From NCBI GenBank assembly GCA_029224185.1, contig CM055199.1:17865767-17929766 (forward strand): a DNA stretch of 64,000 nt, written 5' to 3'. The notes below the pieces were generated by a model. The model made no database searches. It had not been told where the DNA came from and saw only the letters and a program-made list of their open reading frames with translations. Positions within the stretch are counted from its first letter, which is position 1. Each line of letters begins with the position of its first letter. Positions 27,790 to 42,200 of the stretch are shown one piece after another. This DNA comes from Karalla daura. Lineage: Eukaryota; Chordata; Actinopteri; Chaetodontiformes; Leiognathidae. The translations under genes and the position numbers were made by a program.

Positions 27790-30152
27790 CTGCATCTGTA
27801 TGTGATTGCGTACAGTCTGCACGCGTGTGCATGTGTGATTCAGACGCCGAGTGCATCTACCCGAGCTCCACACCGGACTGCAGTTGTGACGTTGTTGCAC
27901 TGGAGCGCTGACCTCTCACATCTCAAGAATACGAAAAATATTAGTACGTTTTTCCTAGGGTGGATCAGTATTTCAGTTAGTTTAGTATCCGTTTTGGGAA
28001 ATTCATTTTCATAGACTCTGTCTGACACACCCTACAGACAATGACATCATGTAACATCTTTCACACATCATTCACACAGATATCATGTTTTGACCAGACC
28101 ATTCATTTATGGCAATTAAATGCCAATGATCAGCCTGATTTTCATTCAGCCTGACGTGAAGGTATGTAGGTGTAAGTCACTGCCTATTGAAAAGAATAGA
28201 GTAGAATAGAGTGAATCTTTAATACGTTGGACATTTCTTCTTTGGTTCTCCAGACTACTTATCATGTGAGTAAATGATGTGTATCCTTCATGCAATTAAC
28301 TATAGACCTGTCCAGAGTGTATTGTGGTAGAAAGTGGACAAGATAAGATAATGAATTCACTGTGGATTCTGCTCTTGACATGGACAAAAGTTTTTCTACC
28401 ACCAGTTTTCTACCACAGTGAGATCTTCACAGAGCTTGGGTGATTGGTTGCTCGCTCGCTTGCTTGCACAAAGTATTTTCAAAGTGCAGGGAGTGGATGT
28501 GGTGCAACAAATGCTCAAAAGCTGAGGCTCTCAGAGTCATGGCCTCTCCTTTCCGTCTCTAGGTCGAGTGTCCCAACACACTGGAAAACCTGAGTGCTCA
28601 GGAAGCAGCTCTCTTGTGCACACATGAGCTATGTTATTCATTTACTGGCTCTCTGTCTCTGGATACCCCATAATTATGATTTAGGGCAATGTGGAGATTG
28701 TGTTAGTGAAAAGTGTTTGCCTAGGCAAAGCGATGCAAAGTCCATTTCTCAGAGAGACGCATCGCTGCCAGACTTTGACATGCTGTTGTTCCAGCGTTGT
28801 AAGGAGGGGGAAGCGCTCTGTCATGCAGCTCGTTTCCAAAAGTGTGCGGAGAACCAGAAACCCGCGAACCTCAGCTCCTCCCTTGCGGCGAGGCAAACAA
28901 AAGTAAAACAAAAGGCAACAAAAAGGTTTAATGCATCTGCAATCAAAATATGCAGCCTTCGAACATGAGGTGTTTCTTTTTAATCCTATTTGCAGGACTA
29001 GCCTGACAAGGCATCGAAACGTAGCAGAAAGTGACAAACTTGGTGAAAATTACATATCAGTTTTACAAGCCATTATTAATGGTTTTGTTGCTGTGTTTGC
29101 CGTAAACACACATGCGCACACCCACACCCACACCCACACACACATGCACACACACATGCACCTACATACCTACGCACAGAGCTCCCCTATTACTAACATT
29201 TCCGCTATTTTAACTGCAGAGAAAGCTCGCAAGAGACAATATTGCAGTGATTACCCCACAGCTGAAAGCCATTGGAGTGAAGCGAAGAGGAGAGAGCGCT
29301 GGATGGGGTGGGGGTAGGTTCAGCGAGAGGTATTTAGGAGCAGAGAGAGAGAAAGAGAGAGAGAAAGTAAAGGAATGAGACGAAGGCAATAGAGAGATAG
29401 GATGAAGAGGTTAAAGGAAGAAGTGGTAAAAAATGAATAATAGAGGAAGAGGAACTGAGAAATACAGGAAAGAGAAGATGATTTGAATACAATTTCATTT
29501 GGCTCCTAGCCTGGAGGACAAGTGCCAAACTCAAAGGCATAAAATGGGGCAGGCCTGTTTTCAGAGATACTGCAGGCGGTCGCCTTTTGTCTATTATCAG
29601 TTTGGCCAAAAGCAAAAAAAAAAGCCAAAAAAAAGAAAGACCTCAACAACAAGCAAATTGTTACAACGGTTCCTGACATCCACTTGTGTGGGTTTCTTTT
29701 CTTTAGGACAATATTTGTTTTCCGAGGGTTTGTGTTTCTCATCGTTCAGTTCCTGCCAGGGGAAGAGAAGTGAAATTGAAAAAAGAAACAAAAATAGAAA
29801 ATAAATAGAGCAGAAATGCAAGGCAGACAAAAAAAAGTTTTAAAAAAATGTTGTAGATTGAATTTCAACTCCACACGAAAGTGAACGGATTGTGAGCGCC
29901 CAGGCTTTTTCCACTTATATGTATATAAAAACAATTTTCTTTTGGGAATCCTAGTGCCTGGCGCCAGCATAACCTCTGTATAATAAACAGTGCTAAATAA
30001 TTTGGATGTGAAGGAGCCTTGGCCAGGACCAGAGCCACGGTGCAGAGCTGAGACCACTTGAGTGTGAGTCTTCGCAGGAGAAAACGTTCTTTGGTGTTGG
30101 GGACACATTAGGTTTTTCTGTTGGCAGCCGCGCTCTGGAAACGTGAACACCT

Positions 30153-30238
<86 letters not shown>

Positions 30239-33200
30239 CAAGGGCAAGCATGTGGTCTGTAGCTGAACCTGCCACCATCAACAGCCAGAGTAGGACAAAC
30301 TAATCATGCTCCAAAAGATGGTGACATTCAACAAATGATAAGTATGTAAAGTTCAGCCCTCTTCACATGCACTTTCCCATTATTTCAATTCAGTTGTGCC
30401 AGATCATGACAGTTCTATCTCAAAGTGACAATCCTGATGAAACTAAACACAACCTGATAATCGCCACTTACGAGCAAGCTGTAAGTGACGGTGGAGAAAC
30501 CTCGAGCTCTGCAGCATGAAGTCCAGATAGCCACATCACTGTAGTGTGTACGGTCTGCTATTCCAACAGTGTCACAAATGTGTGAATTGACTGGACTAAG
30601 CTAAACAGTTTGTTCACGTCGTGCTGCGGTTATGTAAAATACAGCAGCGGTGGCTGCGGGAGGCGCAGATGAAACTTAAAACTGTAAATCTAAAACAGTG
30701 AGTCTGAAGACGCCAAAGCCCTGCGCCCGGGCTGAAGTGCTGATTCAGACGATAAACATCTCTCGCTTTGTCACTCCGATTGACCCCTTTTGTATTCACA
30801 TGCGATCGTGTGATCCGGCTTTAAGTGGAAGACGTGAGCACGTCCACATGTTGCTAAGTCCCACATCTAACTTCACGAGCTCGTTTCCCGATGCTGTCCC
30901 ACGTCAGGCAGTGACTCGTGCCGTATTGTCTTAATTATACGTTGGTTACTGGAACTGTGTGAGCTGAGACTACCGGCAACAACTGTGGCACTAATCAGCT
31001 CCACAATGTGAAAATACCACGTCACCACCAGCTCCGAGCAGTGTACTGCAAAAAGAGGGGTTTGTAAAAACAAGATAAAGACACAAAATCTGAGGAGGAA
31101 GGTACTAGAAACGTGCGACAAGATCATTTCACGCAACAAATGAGATCGTTTGATTTATGATTATAGTGTAAACTTGAATGCTCACCTCTTGAAAGAACAT
31201 AAATTATCTAAAACTTCTAAAGTTTTTTTTGTATCTTGGTAAGAACCAAATAATTTGCAAACATGTCGCTTCATGGGGCACTTGAAAGAATGAAATGTGA
31301 ACACACCCCTCTCCTCGTATCAAGCTCAGCAAACACTTGTTGCAAGAGTGAAAAATGGACCAAATGGACACGAATCCAAATACAATGTGCTGTGACAAGA
31401 CGGGGTTCTCTCAAGAGCCGAGCAGCTGTTGCGGAATATTTCTGAGGTTTTTTTTTGGAGCCAAGTGCAAGCCTCAAACAACAAGCCACCTTCAGCGAAA
31501 ACGATCACAAACAACAACAAAGTACTTCCAATAAAAACCCACTCGGCTGCCTTTTTTTCCCCCTTTGTTCTGTCATGAGAAGATGCTCTTTTCTTCTCCA
31601 TCGTCACGAAGATGGTTCCATGTAATTCGCTTCATGGGATAACCCTCGTAGCTGCAGGCGTAGCGTGTAAGTTGAAGTGAAGTCAACGTGTCATTGTTTC
31701 AAGTTGACGTATGGAGCACCAAGTTTCCTGTTTTGTCCAAATGGAAGGAAATCAATCCCACATTAGTGAACAATGTGACGAATGATGCCCCAACAATTGA
31801 AGTTCATCCTTGGCCAAATGGCATTGAATCGAAGCAATACCAAATCCATTTAAAAAAAAAAAAGCCATTGAGAGCTCGACTCCCACAACTCACCCCTCTT
31901 GCAGGCCTAAATCTGTCACCCTCCTGACCACATACACTCCTGCTCTGCCATGCGATGTTCATTAAGTGTGGTGTAACTCTTCAAACACCAGCACAACGTG
32001 ACACACATGAAAATTGGAGTCAGCAACAAAAACAGAGCACTAAACATGCAACAAATGCTTTGGGAGGTGACCTGTAGAGTGTTAAGTGCAACAGAAACAT
32101 TGTGTGGCCAATTACGACGCAAATCGGATGATTGACAGCTGGAAAGATGCTTTTAAATACCACTTCATGCCAAGCACAACAGAAAGCGTGACGTTATAAA
32201 TCCATCCATCGACAGTTTGCTACGTTTAATGCTGCCTTTTGATCTTGCGTCGGATCGTCTTTGTGTGTCTTGTGTTGTTTTAATTTGGTGCATCTGTATT
32301 GAGTGTGTTTCTCATGGTTTTAGAGAAAGTTCCCTCTTGTGACCAGGAGCGACAGAGCGCGTTGGACGAAGCTCGGCAGAATCCGCGCGAGGCCACTTTC
32401 ATCCCCGACTGTGGCCCCGGAGGCCTTTACAAACCGGTCCAGTGCCACCAGTCCACAGGCTACTGCTGGTGTGTTCTGGTGGACACGGGACGGCCCATTC
32501 CTGGAACCTCCACCAGGTAACACGAACCTGCTTCCTTTTTGATTCAGTTAGTATGATTCTCATAGATCAAAGCATTCTCCCCTTGTAGTACGATGTCAGA
32601 TTTGTATGCCTAGACAGAGAAAGATACTTGTATTTATCCACTGAGCTCCAAGAATATGCATATGAAGTTTTATGGCAATGCATCAATAGAATATAACAGG
32701 ATATAATATAATATATAATATTTATTGCCTTTGAGTGACCAGAAAACGCAACAGAATTGGCCGAATTTTTCCAAGAGAGTTTTTTTGCACATGATATGGA
32801 AGTAAGAAGAGAAACACCAAACCAACTTCGTTTTTGCAGAGTTTCAGTAAAACATGTTCAGAATTATTCCTTTTCATGTCCAGGGGTCTGGCCTTGCAAA
32901 AAAAAAAGAAGAAGAAAAAAATCATGCAAATGTGAGCTCTATACAGAGGCAAAAAAATGGCCTGTATAAACCTCATCTAGCTCATATAATATATATCATC
33001 TCAGCACTCTCAGCAACATTTGTTGACTTGCTGCTGTATTGAGAACCCGTGCATCTCCCCCTGCCTTGCTACATATCAAGATATTACTACTGCAATTAAT
33101 CACATACATGTATCTATGGAGTCCAATGGCATTACATTTTTTATGATCGGATAAATTTATGAGTGTAAATGTAGCGCAGACGCTGCCTCAGTAGGTAAAG

Positions 33201-36200
33201 GGTTACCCTACATTTTTTGTGAGGGAGTTTTGGACCCAAGTTGTTATTGCCGGTTCACTTGGCAAAACAATTAGCCCTGAGCACTTTTGGGAATATCATT
33301 TGGCTGGCCATAAACACTTGATGTTTGGAACGACGTTTGTTTTCAGTGAAGTTTCTGCTGTTTATGTTATTGTCAGGAAGATCGGGGGAGGCACAATGTG
33401 TTTCTGCAAGCGTTGTATGTCACAGGGACGGAGGTGAGGCAACAGAAAAACCTTGAAGGAAAGATGCCTGTCGCTAATGATTCAGCTGTTTAAAACAACC
33501 TTTCATGACTCGTGTCTGGAGAGGTCGAGGCACGGGGCTAAATAAAGCGAAAGGGATGGGCTGTTTAATGAACTGTAAGCATTCGCTATTAAATAGATGA
33601 GCTGTCTTTGCTGCTGAAAGGGGCATCATCATTCTCTCTCCACCAGTTTATGTTTTACAGGATGAGAGGTGCAGGCTTTTTGTCTCGTCGTACAACTCCT
33701 ACGATGTACGAAAGCACAGATGTAGCGATAGCAGCGTATTGACAGATTCAAAATACCTAAAATAAAAAAATAAATAATAGAAAAAAGAAGGCAACAGCCT
33801 AGTAGAAAAGCCTCAGATGGACCAAATTCTCGTCTGGATCTCAGTAGATATTGAATGACAAGCTTGAGGTGATTATTTCTTCACATAAGAATTTAATGCA
33901 TTTTGGACGAAAAACCTCACGTCACTCAATACGGTTTCTTTCTTTCCTCTGGACAGCGACGTGCAAAAGTCATGCATCAACCATCCCATCATCTTGGATC
34001 AGTGGCTCTGCAGACTGAGAAAAAAAAAAAAGAAATGACAACTTTCTACTTTGAATAAAAAAAAAAAAAACGGCAAATGAGACACACATGCTCAATTTTC
34101 CATCCTTTTCGAGAGCCACTGATACAATAGCCAGGAGAAAGCGAGTCATGCAACGCGTAATGCCGAACAGTTTGTTATGGCTGAAACAAAACTTTGTGCA
34201 CATCAAATCTCATTTATTCATGAAAAAGGGACAATTAATCACTGTCATTATTTCCCCACAAATCAATGGGGACTAGGCCTGTTAAAGCCAAAGAGCAGTA
34301 AGTAGTAGTTATAAGAAGCCAGAGCTGCATAAATATGCAGAAACCATGCAGAGATAAGATTAGGGAAGAGTGCATGTTTTCATAAAGAAGATAAAGACGT
34401 TTGTCCTGCACAATAACATCTCCTGGTTTTAAGCTCCACCTCACATTGCTCTGTGGTCTGGAAGGAAAACAGGAAAATCTTTTGTGGCGTTTTTGTTTTG
34501 TCGAGTCTTAAGTTCCAGGCTATGTTTGATTTTTGTTTTATTTCCTTCTGGGGTTGATCACATTTGTCATCGCGGACTTGTTCCTCCTTTGGTCTCAGGG
34601 GTTTCCCACGTTGTTGAGACAGATTTAAGCCGTTCCTTCTTCTGTTTCAGACTCATGCAGCCTCGTTCCTGCTGTCCTCTCCTCTCTGTGTGTTCCAGGT
34701 ACCAGACGCCCGAGTGTGACGGCGCTGCACGGTCTCATGTCTCAGACACAGAAGATCCCTTCCAGGACAGAGAACTGATAGGTTTCCTTCACTTTACCTT
34801 GGAGCTCAATTCATTTTTGACATTTTCTAACACTTTCTAAATGCCATTCAAGTCCCAGGATAAATTATGTAAGCAGCAATGATTAGAAGAGAATATGCCT
34901 CCATATTTCAATCAACACGGCAGCAAAGTGGACAGTGCAATAAAGATAGTGTGGCATGGAAATTATGCACTATGTCCAGAAAGATCAACAACATAGCAAC
35001 AGATAACAACAAGACTTTTTTACCAGTGAAATACCATAGATGTGGTTGCCAATTAAGCTGACAGTAGCTTTGTGATTGGTAAAAGACATTAGCAACAAAT
35101 AAAAGCGATATTTCTGAAACTACAAAAGCGATATTTCGGAAAATACAATTTGACTCGTAACTAGTTGAGTCCATTCAGCAACAACCCATAATTACGTAAA
35201 GTCTTGTCCTAAGTTTAGTTTAGTCCCCAAGTTTAGTATCACTCAATACCACATAGAAGCAAACTGGTCTGGTGACCCCCTACTTCATGTCCAGTTACAT
35301 ATTTATGCAAAAATAGTGTTTTCATTCTTCCAAATTTTGGTGTTTTAAATCCAATTTTAGTCATTGTTGTTAATGGAAATGCACTTACTGAGGATTTACC
35401 TTTTGCTGCTCTCCTTTTTACATACTGGTAAACAGGTTTATGTACCTGACAATGCAACACTGCTTGGGATGAGTTTACTGGTCCAGTTACAGGAAGTACA
35501 GTCTCCACTCACACAATAAATAAATAAATAATTTGCAGCAAAGATCAGAGACTCGCCTCTAAACCAGAGGTCGTAACCTGGGCTCATACTCCTCTGCCCT
35601 TGTTACTGCTCACTTACTTTTGTTGCCCCTCTGTTTCCCCATCATTTAAGGTTGCATTGTAACTCTTATTTAATTCCCCATCTGGTGAGTTTACAGAGTC
35701 GAGCATGACTCCTGACTGTGCAGCAGATGTGTGGCATGTTTTATGAAGGTGTGAGTGTTGCGGGGTGTGGCGGGGAGGCTGTGGGGGGCTGCTCGGGGTG
35801 TTGGAGACCACAGGGTGCTGAGTGGAGATATTTTTATGTACTGTAGAGGGATGTTCTGAACGGCCACAACAAAGCACAATATTTCATGCTTGTCACATCA
35901 AGGGCAGGAGAAAAGAACGCATGAGATCGCAGTCTATTAACTGCAGGTTCAGCCTCATTGTCTTATTGTTCCGGTTAATGTACAGTATCAGGACGTGCTG
36001 ACACTAGAGGAACTGAACTGTGAACATAATGCAAAGTTAATTGTGACTGCAACGCTACTGTACGAGTACCAACATGGAAATGCAGTATTTTTTCATAAGC
36101 TTTAAAGTATACTTTTCACAGTCACAAAGAGATTCTGCTCATTTATGTGTTTTCATAACTGATTCAGGAATCATTTTCACTCAGCAAAACATCAAAGTTC

Positions 36201-39200
36201 AACAAACTTTTCCAGGCATGAAACAAATCTAGGTGTAATCTGTTACAAACTAATAACTAACTAAAGGGGGAAAAAATAATGTCTGCCGCACAAACCTCAT
36301 TAACTGTATTCCAAGAAAAGTTATATCAATATAATACAATATTCTCAGTTCTTCATATTCTTAGTTGCATCATGTTTTTGGGAGGACCAACCTTATGTTG
36401 TGCTTTTTAAAGCCCTCAGAGTAACACACTGAAATCCGAGTGGCCCAGCGAGGTCCTGCACCACAGTGTTCCTTTGACACCTCGCCTCATAGGTGGCATA
36501 CAACACGGTTTGCGCTTCGTAACACCCCAATTTAACACTTGGATTAAGGCACAGCAAGGCACAGCTCCTCCGAGCTTGTCGTGTCGTAGGAAAAGCTAAT
36601 TGGATTCACCTGGCGGAGCAGGGGAGCCCACCTCCCACAGAATCGAGCGGGCAACAAAAGGAAGGAGAAGACAAGAACAGAGTGGAGAAAGAACAAGGAG
36701 GCCACAAACTGCTCTGAGAATAAAAAAAAGAACAGGGGAGGAGGGGACCGAGAGGTTTGAGACCGAGAGAAAAAAAAAAGAATGAGAAGATTAGTTTACT
36801 ACGCAGCTGCGTTTGAAGTTTCCCTTTAAGAGACACAATTAGGAGGGAAAAATTTGCACTGGTTTAGCGTGCCATTAAAACCATACATCTGGGCAATTAA
36901 AGAGAGCTACCCAAGGTGTTCAGGATCGTGTCATAAAAGTTAACAGGTCTGCACTGCTCAACAAAAGTCTCTCATCACCGCACACTTCTGTTCCACCTCT
37001 CGCCATGTGCGTCAGGTCTGCTCTCTGCACGCTTGCACAACAGCCGGCTTATATGTTATTCAAAATGCATTCGCAGTCATTCAGCAGACGCTCGTCATAG
37101 GCTCTTGACAGGACGTCCATGTTTTCCTTGACTGTAGAGCACTTCACTTTCCGTACGACGTCTGTCCTGCCGCTTGGAGACTGTGTGGAGGTTTTGGAGG
37201 AGCTTCAGCTTCACTGTAACGTAATGACTCAAATTAGTTGTGGAGGGTAATTTTTGCTGTATTTCTGTCTTTGTGATTTGTGCCAGGCTGCCCAGAAGGG
37301 AAAAAAGTGGAATTCATTACAAGCTTGTTAGACGCTCTCACCACAGACATGGTGCAGGCCATAAACTCACCAGCCCCCTCTGGTGGTGGGAGGTAAGCGC
37401 TGTCTCGTCTCATTGAAAACAGTTGTAGTCGAGCAGGATAATGTCACGGCTGATGCCTCATGGAAAACTTCCACCTCTTCTGGTTTAACTCAGATTGTCT
37501 CTCCCTCTGGTTTTATGAATTGAACTGCTAATAATTCATCTCTGACAATGCACAGATTTTGGCACAGACACTGACTGATGGGACTAAAAGGTATTTGGAC
37601 TGAAACTGACCAAGCTGTCCTGAAAAGATAATTCCATTTTGAAAAGCAAAGCAGTAAATTGACTTGAAATTATTTTATTGCAAGCTAAGATGTGTTTTAA
37701 GTCAATTTCTGACATAAATCGAGACTGAAGTCTCTGACTGAAGTCTGAAGTGTACAAATGCACGTGTCTTCAGACCAAAGCTGTACAATTGACTGAAAGA
37801 TAAAGAGACATCAAAAGCTCAAGAAATCGTATTAAATGAAACAAGTTTCTTGTGTATGCTCTGGTTTATGGTACTTTATTGCTATTCTTGATTATGAAAG
37901 CCTGTCTCAAAATGTGATTATTATTTATTTGCTTTTTTGAACCATTTTCACATGTGTCGCTCTAACTCCAACCAGGTTTGTTGAGCCCGATCCCAGTCAC
38001 ACTTTAGAGGAAAGGGTGGTGCACTGGTACTTCGCCCAGCTGGATAACAACGGCAGCCATGACATCAACAAGAAGGAACTGAAGCCGTTTAAGAGATACC
38101 TGAAGAAGAAAGCCAAACCCAAGAAATGCGCCCGCAAGTTCACCGACTACTGTGACCTGAATAAGGACAGGGCCATTTCCCTGCAGGAGCTGAAAGGCTG
38201 CCTGGGCGTCAGCAAGGAGGGTAAGAGGAAGAGGGAAGCTGGGAGGGGACGGGATGCGTCAGAAAGGGTTGGCAGGGTCATAGAGAAAGGTTGTGACCCC
38301 GGTGTGAACTTTAGAGCCAGCTGGGAAACTCCACATATCTCGTCCGGTCGCCTTCAGGACCAGCTGATGCCATTTGGAGCGTCGTCTTCCATTTAACAGC
38401 TATGACGAGGAGGATACAGTGTCTTACAGACACAGATAATTAAGAATTTCTCATAATATTACAGATGATTAGCAACATAAAAATGAATTTCCTGTGTTAA
38501 CAAGTGTTAACTACAAGGCCGAACCATTTCCATTAATTCCCACGTTGACTTTTTTGCGAATACATTCATCATGTTTTCAAAGTCGAGCCAGTGAGTCGCT
38601 GAGAGGAAGGGATGAAGTAACCACAGTGGATGTGACAAACAGATGTGTTGGCAGTCGACAGAAAGTGCACTGTTGCACTTAGCACCACTAATGAATATTT
38701 AGACAGGACACAAACTGAAACTACTCAACGTGAGTGTCAGGAGTGGAGGGAGGAATGATGACATAAAGCTTTCAGTGGTGCAAAGGTTTCCAGAGGTTGT
38801 GACACGTAGATGACAAAGTAAATGTTAAAATAACAAGAGAAAGTGACAGAAAGTAGCTGAGTTGAGGCAAAGAAGTCAGAAACTAATGTTATTTTAGATT
38901 TTTAGTGGCGCACAATTGTAAATCTTAAATCTTGAGTTGAATCCCTTTCTCTCTCTCTCTTCTGCAGGTAGCTCAACAACAAGCGGCAGCCAAGGGACAA
39001 GGCAAGGGACAAAATTGTTCAGTAAGGCAAACTAATATGCTTTCACTAACTCTGGCTGCCTCTGGCTTTCAGTGCTGGCTTAAGGTGTAACCCATTAACG
39101 TGCATCAGTTCGGAGTTGACAAAGCAACATTTGAGTTATGAGATTGTGGCAAACTCTTGAGTTTGTACAAGTATTAGTGAACACAATTCTGATTGGCGTC

Positions 39201-42200
39201 TTGTATCATATTATGCCCCTTATGAAAGAAATTACATTTGTGTCAAAGGAATCAATTCTGTGATGTTATCCGATTATTCAAATATTGTGTGTTTTAACCA
39301 TTAATCAATCATTTTATCTATTAAATATAAAAAACATGGAGAAAAGTAATGTTATAACCATTACAAGATGCTGGAGCGACCAATGTGGCATTGGTTTAAC
39401 GGAGCATCAGTCCAATAGACAAAAATCTTGATTTTGATCACACAGTTGACAGAGAAAATGTGCAAACCCTCAGATTTCAAAGCTGCAATCAGATAATGTT
39501 TGGCTTTGTTGCTTGAGAAATTCCTGATTATTAAGAGTTGCAGATTGATCCCCTGGAGATCAACTAATCAGTTTAGATGCCGACTTGTAACTGCTTTGTC
39601 TCGTATCTGCTTAAATTGGCCAGTGGAGTCTAAAGCAAGAACCAACATTTTTCTCTCATAAAAGACAGACTGTCTGTGAGTCTCTCTCGCTTTCTTTTCT
39701 TTTCTTTTCTTTTCGATCTGTTGGGATTCCCTCCACCGAGCCATTATTGGTCCCGTCGGGGCTGCTGAGTCTGGCCACGGGACCGGTTCAGCGCGCACAC
39801 ATTGCGCTGAGGTCATGTGTTTACCCTGGCGAGAACAGTGGCTCGGAGCGGGCATAACGTCAGGCCTCTCGGACCCTGGGCACGGCTGCCAGGATAAACA
39901 GTCGCCAGCGCTGGAAGAGCAGGGAAAGGAGTCTCGCTCGCTTTTTTTTTTTTTTGCTTTTCATTGTGGTCTTCGACTCTCTCACCTTCATGCTTAAGAG
40001 CTGGAGGTAAATGACCTGACAGCTTTATATGGCTCCTTATACTACCACTCAGGCCCTCTGAGGGAGTGATGACTGTGAGTGAGTGAGGTATTCAAGAGGA
40101 GATAGACAGAGAAAGAGAGAGAGAGAGAAAGTCTGTGTGAAAGAAGCAGGAGCGTGAAAACATATGGCAGCGTTCTGCCTTGACTAAGATAGACGGCCAT
40201 TGTGTTCAGGTATGCCTTGCTGATCCTCAATGGCCTGGATCCCTTTAAGTCGGGGCTGCCTTTGCCAGGCATTAAATCTTATCATGCTCTGTCGCAGCTT
40301 TGGATCGTCACTGGAGTGTTGTTGGACATATTTACAGTTTACAGTACGTGCTTTTGGTGAAGGATTGCGAGCATGTGGGGCAGAGCGGAGCACATCTGTA
40401 CAGTATGAGGCTTTTCACTTCTGACACGTTGGCAACGGCGAAGGAAAACATCTGAATACCTTGTGTGAGATTTGAAGCACTGGACAGGGGTGGCATCCAT
40501 CCGTCTGAGAAGGCTGAGGCTGGAAACCTCATTATACATGAGATATGAAACGAGAGCCTCGGGCTTCGATTTTTTTCTTTTCGCCACTGATGAGCAGCAG
40601 CTTTCAGGTGGGTCCATAGCGTTGTATGTCAAGTTTTTGCTGTTAAAAACCTCACAATGGGCCTAGGCACCAACATTCATGATGTTCCTCTCCAGAGTCT
40701 TAACTCTGCTCAGAAAGGTGTAAACAAGGGTTTGGGTAAGTGCAAACACATGCTGGTATGCATATATTGAGTAACTGTGCAAAAAAAATACACTACCATG
40801 GACAGACCTGATCAATTTGAGGATTTCACTTGTAGGACTTTAGTTTGCACAATGTATTTTTTCAGCAACATACAATAAATTGTACAGTGCACTTCAGGAT
40901 AATGGATTTCTGCCTTTGAATGCAGTGGATCTGTTTAAAGATGGAATTTAGGCATTTTGGGGGTTACCCATTAAATAGCACTCACAGCAATAAGGTCACC
41001 CAGTTGAGAGGCATTTCTGTGCGGATTTCTGTGCATCTCTCCCTGCATCTGAGTGAGATTTCTCCATGTACTCAGGTTTCCTCCAACAGTCCAAAAACAT
41101 GCAGATTTAAGTCAATTGGAGGGTCTTAATTGTCCCCATGTTTGAGTTTGAGAGTTAATGGTAGGTTTGTGACCTGTGATGGACTGGAGACCTATCCAGG
41201 GTGTATTCTTAAACTCTTTTCATACATAATATTTGGCAAATTCCTGATCTAAAGCCCCTGGGTCTGGGTCCATGAGTGGTCCCTTTAACACACATCCGTC
41301 CAACTCAGTCACTCAGGAGCATCCATTTGATGGGAGTAACTGCGGGCCTGGCTGGATGTACCGGTCCCTCCCAGTTCCTGAGATCTACTAGCTAATGTCC
41401 TCCTTTGCACAGATACAGAGGAACTCCTGTCTTCATGGGTCCAGCTGTCAGACAAGTTGTTGGACCCTTGTTCTTCCTAATGTTGTTTTAAAATCAGACA
41501 AATGGGACCAGGATGGATGGGAAACACGTTACGAGCCCTGTGATTGGCCCTCAGCGACTCCTTGAAAATGCAGTGAACTAACCTGTTAGGTGCTTACCTG
41601 TACAGCCCTGCATGTGTTCATACTTGAGTTGAACCGACTTTAAGACTAGTTTGTGAATCGGTTTAAAATGAGCTGATTCAGAACACACCCGGTTGTGTTC
41701 ACACATGCCTCTTACTGTATCCCTTTAACACATGAAGTGGATGACATGGATGCATTGATAGACATGATGTTCGACAAGTTTGTTGTAGCTTTGCAGAGGA
41801 GTGTGTTGAGCTAGCCCCCAAGTCTCATTGGGGGTCACAATTCTTTAATAAGGAACCATTCACGTACGCCACTCTACACACAAAGAATGTAAAGCAGTTC
41901 GTTAAGACAACACGAAGGCTGCTACACACAGCCGGCTGTCTTGACTGTCAATAATTGCCTTGGATGTTCTTCTGATTGGACCCTGCTGCTACCCCGTTTT
42001 TATGGCTTCGCTTACTTGTATCTTTGTTCACATTATCCGCCCAGCTTCATTACCAGTAACACTGGAACCCTGAGGAATCTGAGCGAGTCTGGTTTTACAA
42101 TCTAGGCATCATTAGGGTAGAACTTACTGTAACAGCCTCTCGGAGGAATGGGTGTCTCCAACTTTAATCCACGCTGAGTTATGGCAATGAGGTGCAGAGA

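Larger units (their letters stand above)
26580..32323 (+). other. smoc1: Large SMOC1 intron before thyroglobulin domain 2
   Basis: It contains microsatellites at 27761-27789, 29104-29160 and 30156-30237, GA-rich stretches at 29330-29480, and a short inverted repeat at 28322-28425. No exon or second gene was recognised. Confidence 0.55.

Noticed and set aside
29746..30247. Long minus-strand open frames
   Set aside because: They are Cys-Val runs created by the (CA)41 microsatellite.
38221..38396. Read-through of the EF-hand exon into a longer open frame
   Set aside because: The frame after 38220 has no SMOC1 similarity, a good GTAAGA donor is present, and a downstream exon restores the conserved GRLV end.
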